Source: Isoetes taiwanensis
Lineage: Eukaryota > Streptophyta > Lycopodiopsida > Isoetales > Isoetaceae
DNA length: 64,000 nt
Assembly: GCA_021234155.1 (NCBI GenBank)
Contig: JAJEKV010000079.1
Coordinates: forward strand, 4,950,009-5,014,008
Reading direction: 5' to 3'
Shown: in pieces, positions 53,145 through 63,947 of the stretch
Layout of the letters: the number at the start of each line of letters is the position of its first letter
How positions within the stretch are numbered: position 1 is the stretch's first letter
Notes under the pieces: model-generated
What the model was told of the DNA's origin: nothing
Database searches by the model: none
Seen by the model: the letters and a program-made list of their open reading frames with translations, nothing else
Translations under genes and position numbers: made by a program

Positions 53145-53249
53145 ATTACCCTTCTATTCTGCCTGTGCACATTGTTTTTTCCGGGGTAGCCCGATATTGT
53201 TATCGGCCGGTTTTGTGTCTCTTGCGAGTCCCTTCCCAGAATCTTATAT

Positions 53250-54500
53250 TTATTGCAAAAGAATACCCATTCCAAAGTTCTCTTTGAAGCTTGTGAACAA
53301 ATGAACAGTGCATTGACCGATTCTGCTACGGTAGTATTAATTCAATATTTGATATATTGGATTCTTTTAAGTTGGTTGCCTTCTTTCCAATGTTGGTACT
53401 AGCTTAACATTGTGATCTTATGTTAACTTTATCTAGTTAAATTATTGGTTCTAATACATTAGCTCATTTATTCACAATCTATGCTTGGAAACTTGAACAA
53501 AAATGGAGTTACATCATAAAATTATTCGTTTTAACATCCATTATGTGCTAGGTAACCTGCCAGATTGAGATGTTTCCAACCAGTAAACCAGCAGACAACG
53601 TCGCTGCGAGGGGCATTAGCCGCTAGCGGCACCACTGCCTGCCAGTTTACCGGCCAAAAACCTCAAAATCCAATCGACTACCAAACGTAAAATGGTGGTT
53701 GGTGAAAATTCTGGCCTTGATTGTCGGCGATGATTCTAGCAAGCGGGAGAGTTCCTGCAGAGATTCTTGCAAGCAGAAAGGGATTTTACTTCTTGATCCG
53801 CCCGTGTCTACACGCTATCAAGACAGAGACTCGAGAAATGGCCTAAATCAAGACATATTTTTTGTATATATTTTCTATCACAGTCAAAATTTCATTGTAT
53901 TTTTTACGCTTTTTATTTTTTATTCCTTTTTTTACCTTAATTTATTTGCAATTCACATCTATATGATAACGAACTATGATACAATTAGTAATAAGCATGA
54001 TGAATTGACACGTGACAAAAGCAAATTCACGTAGTATAAGAATTACAATTTGTGGCATGTGATAACTATGATTAAATTTTGTTACACTTCACAAATAATA
54101 TATGAAAACGTGTTACAAAATGTTATTTTGTAACGAGTTACAAGTGATTTTTCGTTGGTAATGCATGACAAATTACCTTTTGTAAGGCAAATAAAAAAAT
54201 ACCCACTAATGTATTTTTCGTTACAAAAAGCGTGACAAAGTTATATTCTATTAGTGACATTTGGTTTCATCAACATGTATGTTTCAACAATTTCTAGTAC
54301 CCCTTGTTCGGTTTATTGGCTAGTCCATTGAGTTAGCAACTAAGAGATCTTGTGTTCAAGTCTCTGGGGGTTCATCAGATGTCCTCATGGACGTTGCCAA
54401 TATGGTATGAAATAAAAATACTATCTATTTGGTGGTTACTATCTATCTATCTATTAATCTATTTGGTGGTTGTCTCAAGGGGCATATGAGATTTGGTGGT
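53250..54500. repeat. A+T-rich DNA with TTACAAAA/TTGTAAC repeats
   Basis: Between 54,070 and 54,260 short words such as GTTACAAAA, TTTTGTAAC, GTGACAAA and TTTTCGTTA(C) recur on both strands, resembling the subterminal part of a DNA transposon. ACTAATG...ATTAGTG words near 54,205 and 54,250 might be ends. A CTAT microsatellite lies at about 54,438-54,455. No gene. Confidence 0.4.
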
Positions 54501-54517
54501 GGTTGTTGTCCCTCCGT

Positions 54518-54620
54518 GCTTGATTCTAGAGGGAAAAATCTGCGGAGCTGAGAAGCTGGATGGAACCCTTTGCGCTTAATTCTAGAGGGGAAAATCTGCG
54601 GAGTTGAGAAGCTGGATGCC
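54518..54620. repeat. 56-bp tandem duplication
   Basis: GCTTGATTCTAGAGGGAAAA at 54,518 recurs at 54,574 with few changes, through CTGCGGAG and GAGAAGCTGGATG. Confidence 0.8.
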
Positions 54621-54699
54621 CCCAACCATCTTTTCTGGTAAATGTAAAGTCCCTTTACTGTCCACACACATTGTATGGTTGTGATTAAAAGCCCTCAGC

Positions 54700-56500
54700 T
54701 GGCCCCATTCACTTTCTCGGTTCCATTCTGCTTTGGAAATACAAAGACGGGTCACAGGAGGTGAAATGATAACTTAAGAACAGCGTAAATATTGATTTTT
54801 GCATGAAGGGAGTTGAATCGATCCTTTGATATCTGCGTTTTTTTTCCTTCCCACTTCATCTCATTGGGCAGTATGAAATCCGCTTCAAAGTCGCCATTTC
54901 TTGCACTGCACACTCTCTGCCACACAATGTGAGATGAGAAATCCTTCCAGAGTGCTTCCAACCGGCATCGCTTGTAGCCATCGGATTCAGGCTTTAATTT
55001 GGGATTAATCTCGACCTTTGGTGCTCGAATGATGGATTCCTTCAAAAAAAGTCTGCCAATGATGGCGGCCCAAATGGGTAAGCATCCAGAGCAAGTTTTC
55101 TCCGGTGGAAGAGATAGCGAGACCCAAAAGACCTTCAACAATCTAAGAATCACAGTTTTATGCGGGTGTGACGATTTTGGTGCTAAGGGCTAGATAAAGT
55201 CCGGTGCAAAGGCATCATGACCCAGGAAAAATGGCCGAGTACAGCCTCGGACTTTCCTGGCCCACATGGCCACTCGGCCATTTTTGACGGGCCATAATGC
55301 CTCTGCACATGACGTTATCAGCCTTAACGTCCTTGGCTGAAGCATTTGGCAAGCCGCCATAGCATTTGGCTACTGGAGCAGGGTATTGAGGCTGAGTATG
55401 CTGCTGGAGCTGGGTACAGAGCCTAAAATCTGCCATAGCTACTGGAGCAAGGCATTGGGCTGAATACGCTACTGGAGCAGGGGATGGAGGCTGCAAAATG
55501 CAAAATGCAAAATGCCATATCTTCCAGAAAGAGGTATGTTGTAGCAACATTTCTATAGATAGCCTAAATTTAAAGAGAATCAAATTGAGCATATTGAAAT
55601 ATCATTTCTGGATTGCCCTAAAGGGAAAAGTCCTTCTTGTGGTGACCACAAGAATACTTCTAAGGATATTCAAGAATGGCCAATGCCAAGCTTTGTTATC
55701 TAATATGTAATTGCTATAGGCAAGATGCGATTACATATTCTTAAATATTCCTGCGTCATCGGGGAAAAACTAGCAAAATCAAGAGATAAAGAATGTCGAA
55801 AGTTTTCTTTGCCGTACACGCTTGATATTTGTTGACAGATCAAGTGTTCTTCTACAGCTGTGCTACTCTTTCCGCCGCGTGAGTTGCAAGAGGATTAGAT
55901 GAATCCTAATCTCAACCATCTATTCAAGAGTGTTATGTCCAGTAACATTCGTGGCCCACTCTGTTATGAAGCAACAAGATTGTTATGTCCATAACAAGAT
56001 GTTATGGCCATAACACAAGGCACCCAAAAAACAATCACTATCGGTTTTTTCCAACAATTTTTACGTGAAACCACTATAAAAAAGGGAAGTTACTAAGTGG
56101 GTTAATGTGTGGAATAACCATTAGTAGTTACATGGCGTGGTTCTTATACATGTTTGTTACCATATTTAAGAACTATGGTTCTTTAGGATAGTTTATTTGT
56201 TTGGTTTGTCATAGCGTTTTATTGCTACTTTTTAAGTAGGTACATTCATTAGTAATGGAGACCATAAACCACTAATGATTTTGACTTTATTTATTTGCGA
56301 AACTTAAAGTGATATTCTTACAAAGTTACCTACGTTAATTCATACTAGGCCATAAATCACTAATAAATTCGGCTTTAATTGTTGTTGTAAATTAAAGTTG
56401 TTTTCTGATAGAGTTACCTACATTATTTCAAATTAATTAACATTGATTCCGACAATAAAGTACCGCTCACACTATCTCCCCCCGATTGGGGTTATTAAAA
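54700..56500. other. No recognisable gene
   Basis: Two opposite-strand frames at 54,752-55,153 and 55,215-55,592 match nothing I know. 55,220-55,500 contains repeats of GCTACTGGAGCA / TGGAGC(T/A)GGG and a triple AAAATGC. A perfect 16-bp palindrome TGTTATGGCCATAACA lies at 56,000-56,015, with related GTTATGTCCATAAC nearby. Confidence 0.4.
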
Positions 56501-56508
56501 AAAAAAAG

Positions 56509-56596
56509 GGAAACCCTACCAAATTTCATTTATGGAAACCCTTCCAAATTTCCGTGAAAACCGGAAGGGTTTCCACTGAAGCACGGTAGGGTTTCC
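56509..56596. repeat. Two nested perfect 12-bp hairpins
   Basis: The outer arms GGAAACCCTACC (56,509-56,520) and GGTAGGGTTTCC (56,585-56,596) enclose the inner arms GGAAACCCTTCC (56,534-56,545) and GGAAGGGTTTCC (56,563-56,574). GGAAACCCTTC is repeated three times at 57,350-57,395. Confidence 0.7.
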
Positions 56597-56609
56597 GCAA
56601 AAAAATTAT

Positions 56610-58320
56610 ATTTTTAGTTATCCAAGGCGACCACCGTTAATTAATGTTTGCAATTAATTTTCTACGGCTCTGATAAGAGCCTATTCAAGAAAAAGTAAAT
56701 TTTTTTTTCTTCCTCTTCCTCCGGCGGACGGATCGGTTTTGCTTCCTTGCATGAGATTAGATTGAGTTGCTTGATCGTTGAGGAGCGCTTGATTCCGTGT
56801 CTGGATTCCGGTCTTCCAGGTAGTGTTTCCAGATGAGCTCTTGCTCTTGTTTGCCAGAAGATCCCCCTTCCTATTTTCCCTTCTGAATCAAACAGAAAGG
56901 GTTTCATCAAAAAACTTTCTTACTGCTCGTCCTTTTTCGCAGCAAAAGAATTGGACAGACATTTCTTGCCGGAATAGATTCTTCAGAAAGAAGACCAAGA
57001 AGCAAAGTTCGTGCCACATTTCATGCGATGTGATGCGAGATTCATAGTAAGAAATAAAAACAAGAGATTCATAGTAAGAAATTCATAGCAAGATAATCTT
57101 AAGGATTCAAAGGAGTTGGATTCAAAATTTACAGGGGCAGGTTACCATATGTAGTACATCTGGATCTACGATGCTGCAAAAAGAGCTCGAGTTTGTACAG
57201 GGAAGAAAGAAAGGAATGACGAGCATGAAGTATAGCATGCTTTGAGATTTTCGGCTCCGATTCAAGCTCTTGGTAATACACTGATTTATTGTACTGATTT
57301 ATTCTACACATTAAACAGCAAATTGTTAACCAGGAAAAATTGTCGGCTATGGAAACCCTTCCGGAAACCCTTCTCGGCTATGGAAACCCTTCTCGGCTAC
57401 GTCCAATTCTCGGCTAATCTGGGAAAAACTTGCAAAGGACGTTTGTTGCTGTAAGTGATAAGTTTCTCATTTTTGAATAGAAAGCCGGATCATTTCTGAA
57501 AAATAGCCCAAGCAGAAACTGAGCACAAAGTTTTCATGGCGCCAGACCAGGAAGCCATAGGCTATGCAGGCATACGATCTTGTTCAGAAAATTCTATAAA
57601 CATTGCCTGACAAAATCTTCTTTCCCCTTTTTTTGCCACGTCCAATAAAAACGGCACTATCTTCTTCAGATTTGCTCAACTGATGATTTCATACAAATCC
57701 TTAAGCTCGTAGCCACAGAATGGCTTATTTTTGCAGAGTTAAGGGCACCAGAGTCTGGAAAATTTAACCCCAAAAGGCAGATTCTTCTGTAATGCAGCAA
57801 AAGTCTGGGACCAATTAGCAGATGCCGAATTTTTCTCCAAGCAGGGGCCGCTTCAATCCAACCCCAGTCCATGCATGAGTCAACAAAGCAATTCTTGCTC
57901 TTCATGCTCAGATTGCAATTCTGCCATTGAATCATACTTTCTGATTCTTATATTATTCTCTAGGTCAAATCTTCTTATGAGATACACAGCAATCATTCTC
58001 TTCACGAATGTGTCCCTTTTATTGATTTGGCTTCTTGTTAAAAATCCGGTTTATTGCTCGGATTTGACTGTGTAGAGTGGCAGGCGTGGATTTGACCTTG
58101 GATTTAAGCTCGTCAAGCAGGCTGATATCAAGCTAAGAAAGGTCTTCAACTAGAACAGGTAAGCCTTGAAAACAGAAGGAGGTTAGAATAATTTTCCCAT
58201 CTTGTCCATTATAGCTATGCAATTAGGAGATAAACAATTGCATGTAATTCTTTGAAGAGTAGCTTAATTCCAGTGTGAAATTTTTGAATCCTTTTTTATC
58301 TTGAATGCTTGAAGGTGGAG
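56610..58320. other. No recognisable gene
   Basis: Short frames on both strands only. GATTCATAGTAAGAAAT is duplicated at about 57,040 and 57,065. Nothing else assignable. Confidence 0.4.
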
Positions 58321-58322
58321 CG

Positions 58323-58801
58323 CACAAACTATTAACACACAACTAACATTATTAACACAAACCATTGCATTTGACACATTTAAATTAAAATCCCCCTTAA
58401 ACCCCCTTTGGTTTGGGTGCATATTCACACGGGGGGTTACGTAGGGCAGCGAGAGCTGTCAGATGGGCATACTTGCCCTTTATTCCTCGATCTGGACCGT
58501 ACGTAGCGATCCTCGTTTGTGGGGTATGCATGTACAAGTTTTTGTATACTGTATATTGAGGTTTGCAAAATACTATAAGGTTTGAGAGAATGTACTTAAT
58601 GGTGTTAATTTTGTACATGTATTATAAATTTTTTGAGGCTCTCGCTGCCCTACGTAACCCCCGTGTGACTCTCGATGCCCGGAGTAACCCCCCGTGTGAA
58701 TATGCACCCAAACCAAAGGGGGTTTAAGGGGGATTTTAATTTAAATGTGTCAAATGCAATGGTTTGTGTTAATAATGTTAGTTGTGTGTTAATAGTTTGT
58801 G
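58323..58801. mobile_element. Foldback element with perfect 118-bp inverted repeat
   Basis: 58,323-58,440 is the exact complement of 58,684-58,801 (outer end CACAAACTATTAACAC, inner end GGGGGGTTAC). A further inner match, CGTAGGGCAGCGAGAG against CTCTCGCTGCCCTACG (about 58,640), gives an alternative pairing. The about 180-nt centre has no gene. Perfect identity over 118 bp means recent formation or gene conversion. No target duplication is obvious. Confidence 0.8.
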
Positions 58802-58819
58802 TTAACTAAAAAATTTTTT

Positions 58820-58834
58820 GGCCCCTTCGGGGCC
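58820..58834. terminator. TTCG-capped G+C hairpin
   Basis: GGCCCC-TTCG-GGGCC follows an A/T run (AAAAAATTTTTT) 18 bp outside the foldback element. In RNA this is a very stable UUCG hairpin. In a plant nuclear setting I would not assume transcription termination. Confidence 0.3.
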
Positions 58835-58849
58835 TTAAAGATGGTCTAT

Positions 58850-59470
58850 GTGCAGTTAGTTACACGTTGACCAAATTGTTAAAGAATACAATTTTGCACA
58901 TATAAATCACAAGTATTTAGAAAACACCATTGTTATTCTCGTCCTTGTCAAACTTCAAATTTAGAAATGTGATTTCGTATTCTCTCTAGTACTCTCTTTG
59001 CCAAACTTCCACCCCTTACTCTAAAACTATAGCGTTGTACAATGTCAAAATAAAGGATGCCACTCCCAAGGTAAACAAACCAGTATTGCATTGAACAATG
59101 CCACACCCAAGGTAAAAAATCCACTATAGCGTTGACAATCAAGGGCACTTATAGCTTCATCTAACAAAAGTATGCATGCATGTTATCATGGAAAGCATTA
59201 CAATCCATAATATATTCTTCATATATATGTTATCAAACATTGCACGGGCATCCTGCAGAGCTGCAGGTTTACCATAAATCTGAGCAAGCTAGTTTTCTAA
59301 GAACCTATCTCAGCCTAATCATTAATGCAAACTTTGATCATGAATAGTAGAAAAAGTGTTATACAGAAAAAGATTTGAAATAGCATTACATTTACAATGA
59401 GGCTCCACGGTTGAGGCTCCTTGCAATCTTCCACAGCCAGCATTGAAACCACTAGTAAAATACCTCGTGT
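58850..59470. other. A+T-rich spacer, no gene
   Basis: A short duplication (AATGCCAC(T/A)CCCAAGGTAAA at about 59,062 and 59,097) is the only pattern seen. Confidence 0.4.
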
Positions 59471-59480
59471 TTATGATGTC

Positions 59481-60625
59481 TTAGGCAGTAAATAGTTGCA
59501 TGGCAGTCAAGTATATAGGATTCATACCATCTTCAAGCATCCTGGCAAGCCAATATATGGCTGTATTAACATCAGAATCATTCATGGCTTTTTTCAGTGC
59601 ATCAAATAATCTGCTTTCTGAATCATTTGTTTTACTTGCATCTTCCCTACAGCAGATCCTAGATCGATATAAAGCTTCTTGAATATCAGCCAGAGTGACA
59701 GAGATACTTTTTTTCGCGTACTGTGGCACCATGCCATTGCCATTACCTCTATTGAAAGGTCTGCTGTAATCATTTGATGCTAATTCCCTCAGTTTTTCCA
59801 TTATTCTCTCAGCAGATATTTTCGTCATTGCAGCAGGACCAGAAAGTTGCATCATTGAGTTATTATTCTTGTAGATGGCTTCTGATAGAACCATTTCTAA
59901 TACATTCAAAACCAACTGCAAAGATCTCCATCCGGAACCGTAATAAGAGAATCTCTTCCATTCTTCTCACTCTTCACGCCCGCCCACTAAACTTTCAAAG
60001 AAGTTTACGAAGGACACCCTGTTCTTTGTCATTCATAGCCCTCTTAACAATTTTTTTCAAGTGGCATAACCGCAGCTTGTTTGTACTGAATACTGGAAAT
60101 ATGCTAACAAGTCTGGAATTATAACGCTGTAAGGATTTTTCACCATAGACAAGCAAATCACAACCTGTTTAGATTTCGCATGAGGAACAAGCTGCTGTTG
60201 CTCTTGTTTGCTTTACCTAAAAAGGGATTTCACCAAGATTAAGATAGAACGCCCATACCTTTTCTCCTGCCTTGCCTCATCCAATAACCGCTGAAATTCA
60301 TGCATGTTTGTGCCCCTTCCCATTTCTTCACCCCCGGCATACTAGCATATGACATACTGTAAATTTTTGAGACAGATGAGGAACCGAATGGAGAAAATGA
60401 CAGTATGAACTTACACAAATAGATGGAGAAGGCCATTCTGGCTTATCCGGTGACGTAAAATTCATGTGTTCCATATAGCTATCGGGCGACTCCATCAAGC
60501 ATTGTCTGCTAAAAACCCTGAACCCTAAATTCTTTGTTAGCTTCGTAATCATTAACCCCTTTTTCCGAAGAACTCTAGGCATATGCACGGTGGTTTTGCC
60601 GGAGCCAGGAGGACCAACGAGACAA
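59481..60625 (-). pseudogene. WRNIP1/MgsA-type AAA ATPase, decayed
   Basis: WRNIP1 (bacterial MgsA/RarA) is a clamp-loader-like AAA+ ATPase acting at stalled replication forks. In order on the minus strand are the Walker A motif VGPPGSGKTT (60,589-60,618), QRLLDEARQEKRYGRSILI (about 60,291-60,235), KQEQQQLVPHAKSKQVV, a degenerate sensor region NPYSVIIPDLL, and TNKLRLCHLKKIVKRAMNDK. An open run of 147 codons ends at 59,481, containing LQLVLNVLEMVL, ITVTLADIQEALYRS-like sequence (KSISVTLADIQEALYRSRIC) and AIYWLARMLEDGMNPIYLTA, the family's tetramerisation region. No clear intron interrupts the alignment. At least four frame breaks and a lost Walker B exist, and the C-terminal about 100 residues are missing. 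Confidence 0.75.
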
Positions 60626-60659
60626 AAGCAGGAAAAACTATCACTTTTAGAAAATCAAC

Positions 60660-61530
60660 GCAATGATCGACGATATTAGGGTCAGAACTAGAAGCACAAA
60701 CGACAGAAGGATGTAGAGAGTACCCAGACTTTTGCTCATACTTTTTGCTTCAGACTATGGTGTAGCATAAGCAGAACTATTATTGTAACCAAAACCAGAA
60801 TAAAAAACCATTACCTACAATATCTTCATGTCATGAAGAATCCTGGCCGCCAGCAACACAAGAATCTAGAGGGTAAAAGTTATTGGGGCTTGATACATAT
60901 GCATGCAGTGACAGTATCAACCGCTGGATTATTTCATCGAACCCAAATCAACGACCCAAAACAAGCGCACTCTAGAAATACTATTTAGTATATCTTCACG
61001 AATACAACGTCGAAATCATAGAAAAACCATGTGAAAAAGCGTATAAAACTATAAAAATAACCCCCTGTTATAATGCTAGATATTCAATTTATCAATTGGG
61101 CATCTCATCAGTCCTCTTCGAAGTTCTTATTTCCATTGGAAAATATTAGAAACGCTTGGGTTTTTGAGCAATCAAACCCAAACTTCTACATGTAACTTGT
61201 TTAAATGTTAATACAAAAGCACTTGAAGTGCAATTTTCTTGCATCTCTATTTCTTGTCATATGTAAATGATCATGGCAATAAGAAAAACCTGGGGCTGTT
61301 CTCTAGCAAAATAGAAAAGGGCTGAATGAAATGTGAACCCAAATATAAAACGAATAGAAACCAAATGTGAACTAGCCAATTCATTCACAATTATGAATTG
61401 TTTGATGGGAAGTTCTTGTTTGTTCTCATTGTGCTCAAAATTTGCTAGGTAATTTTTTTGTTCGTAGTTTTTCTCATATGTTTCAAATAAATTACATGCT
61501 TATGGTTCTTTTGTAATGTTTTCGTACAGA
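60660..61530. other. A+T-rich spacer, no gene seen
   Basis: No coding or repeat signal that I can support. The 3' part precedes the gene starting near 61,532 and could hold its promoter, but no clear TATA element stands out. Confidence 0.4.
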
Positions 61531-61531
61531 T

Positions 61532-63947
61532 ATGGCAGGAGTAGGGAGGGGGCAGGACGCAGAGGGCGCGCGGTACTGCCAGTTCCACAGTCGATTAGGA
61601 CTTTCGCGCCTGACCGGTTAGTCCCTAGTATAAGCTTAGGGTTTAGGGTATAAGTTTAGGTTAATCCCGTAGTATGAGCTTATCTGTTGTTCTCTTACTT
61701 CTATTGGTACATAGAGGAAACGTAGTGTTAATCCCTTACGTCCAGAATTTTTTTTTTTGGTCCATCGCTTTTTTCTTTAGGGACGAGCTCCATGGGCATT
61801 GGAGAATACGTCGAGTATTGATCACCATCCCTGGGGCTCCTACAAGGTCCCAGGAGAGATGGTTTTGTGAGCACGAGGGGTGCACACACACGCTTCCTCC
61901 GGACCAGGGTAGTTGGGGTTTAGGCATGGATGGCGCGAAGAAGCACCACATGAGCTGGCATGGGGAGGTACCATGGGTGCCTCGGCCTCGTGGTGCACGC
62001 AGAGTGCGTCCGAGGGACGAGGAGGATGATGCAGCACACGAGAGAGAGAGGGAGAGGAGCCGCCTTCGTGGTCAGGATAGATGTGCCAGGGCAGAGTTTC
62101 TAGTGTCCCAGCAGGAGACACACTTTACGGCATGACTCCACAGACGGGTTGTGGCAGAGTGGGAGGTCATTGAGAGGTCCTTCTCACAGGAGGAGTTAGC
62201 TACGAGATACCCACAGGGGGGACCACGTTGGATAGCAGATACAGTGCAGGCGCTCACTAGGTTGCGTGATGAGGGTCGAGAGGTCCGGTTCCGACAGACA
62301 CGGGTTAGGTTGGGGAGAGGCAGAGGTATTGTTGAAGATGAGAGAGACCGCCATATTGAGGATGAGGCAGCTGACACAGGGTTGGTAGGGAAGGAGGATG
62401 TCGTAGAGGTAGCCGAGGCGCATGGATTGGGGTTTACTGCAGACTTGACAGCCCAGTTAGGGTTGCCTGGTTCATCTAGCAGCTGTTTTGCCTCTAGCAC
62501 GTCATTCATGCCATCCACATCTTGCGATGTGGACCTCAGCCTGGGGAGGGTGCCCATCCATGACGCACTAGCATCGACCACTCAGCCTGCTACACCTCTT
62601 TCTCCCACCACCCGTTCTTTTTCCCATACTCCTAGTTCTCTCCCCATGCAGTGTGGTCTTGTCACATCACTCCCATATGTGTCACCATCATTCCCATCTC
62701 CGAAGTCTCGACCATTCTTTCCTCGCTTGTTTTCCAGCCCCTACTCTTCTACTGTAGCATCCGTGCCACCACCCCCCTTCACGTTGCCATGTGGACCATC
62801 CCCCTTCCTACCATGTGGACCACCCCCCTCCCCACCAGTGCCACCACCATCATTTGCACCTTGCCCTTGCTCGCCACGTGTACCGCCTCACCTCCTTTTC
62901 GCACACTTACTCCCCTTTCCCCCCACGTACCCCCACTTCCTCCCACTTCCTTTTCCCATGCCCCGTCACTGCCCGATGCACTACCTTGTTCTGTACCTCG
63001 GACATCGCTTTCCTTGGGCGACGTTGGTCGATTGTTGAAGGAAGTGCAGGGGGACCTAGCGAGCGGGTGGGCTTCTTTCCATGAGCCATCACCTTCGACG
63101 AGCTCCACTTCATTAGACCATGCACCAGGTCCTTCTACTGTACCAGTGCCCACCAGGCTCGACACTCTTGAGCCATTTATAGGTCTACGGACGAGCTTTC
63201 ACGAGGCACAGAGCCGGATAGCTGCAGAGACACCGATTGAGCTCACACGCCCATTTCGCAGAGATGTACAGGATGGACACGAGGACGACGATGGTGGGGC
63301 AGAGGTAGAGGCAGGCAGAGGGAGAGGCAGAGGTAGAGGCAGCCACCGTAGAGGCGGGGTAGAGGTAGAGGTAGGCCACCGGGCAGAGGTAGAGGCAGGG
63401 GCAGAGGTAGGCCTGGTCAGGATGTAGAGGCAGAGGTCAGAGGTGTCCAGGAGACAGTGGCAGTGGACCCCATTAGTTTGGAGGATCACATGGGGAGACA
63501 TGGGCTTGTCACGCCTTATGCCCCATCGGCACGAGATTGGGCAGCGATCAGTCATGAGGCATGGACATTTGATAGGACGGCAGGTGGTCATGGCATTATG
63601 TACCAGAACGTGCGCGGGACTTTCTATCTAGCACAGGTCTTTGTCCCTTTGAGAGGATGGGCTTCGGAGCGAGGGCGAGAAGCGAGGGCCCCCATCTGGT
63701 TGAGGCTAGACACTGGCTTTAGGCCTCGACCTTGGTTCTGGCGGATTGCGAGGGAGATTGCCACAGCATACGAGTGGCAGGCGCATGGTTTTTTGTACCA
63801 TGTTGTGCAGAGAGGCCAGCAGGAGGGGACAGGTGTTCAGATCTTGTCGAGCCCTTGTCCACAGGGTTCTATTGAGCTGACGAGTGAGTTCCTAGACGCA
63901 GCATACGGTGGTTGGTTGGGAGACCCGCACATGAGGTTCTACATCAT
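61532..63947 (+). CDS. Unknown protein with Cys/His cluster, Pro-rich middle and conserved C-terminal exon (partial)
   Basis: A start ATG at 61,532 gives MAGVGRGQDAEGARYCQFHS, followed by a GTTAGT donor (61,617) and a TTTCTTTAG acceptor (61,780), though the phase does not fit. From 61,781 the frame carries RWFCEHEGCTHTLPPDQ ... KKHHMSWHGE, a possible C-x4-C...H-x4-H zinc-binding cluster. One in-frame TGA at 62,133-62,135 interrupts it; the same frame continues to 63,038 (RRVVAEWEVIERSFSQEELA, RYPQGGPRWIADTVQALTRL). After a Pro/Ser-rich stretch the reading frame shifts at about 62,650-63,040 and again near 63,330-63,420 within a Gly/Arg/Glu-rich repeat. The last part (63,457-63,947) is fully open (HGLVTPYAPSARDWAAISHE, WLRLDTGFRPRPWFWRIARE, QGSIELTSEFLDAAYGGWLG) and ends at the donor AT|GTAAGTGC (63,948), so more exons lie outside. 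I do not know the family. Confidence 0.45.

Larger units (their letters stand above)
51892..53245 (+). repeat. Repeat copy E of the structured family
   Basis: This is the best preserved copy. In order: GGCCGGTTTTGT plus GCGAGTCCCTTCC (51,892, again 52,291 and a truncated one at 53,203), the long hairpin 52,314-52,370, the TATA segment 52,371-52,395, a TTCG-capped hairpin, GGCGTCTTCTCACAGCAGC, the CCACC array 52,596-52,845, TGCGGCTTGCCTCGTCCCTG and the stem-loop 53,067-53,144. The end near 53,170-53,245 runs into unrelated A+T-rich DNA. Confidence 0.7.

Noticed and set aside
62779-63165. Minus-strand Gly/Ser-rich frame
   Set aside because: It is the complement of the Pro/Ser-rich part of the plus-strand gene and has no independent support.
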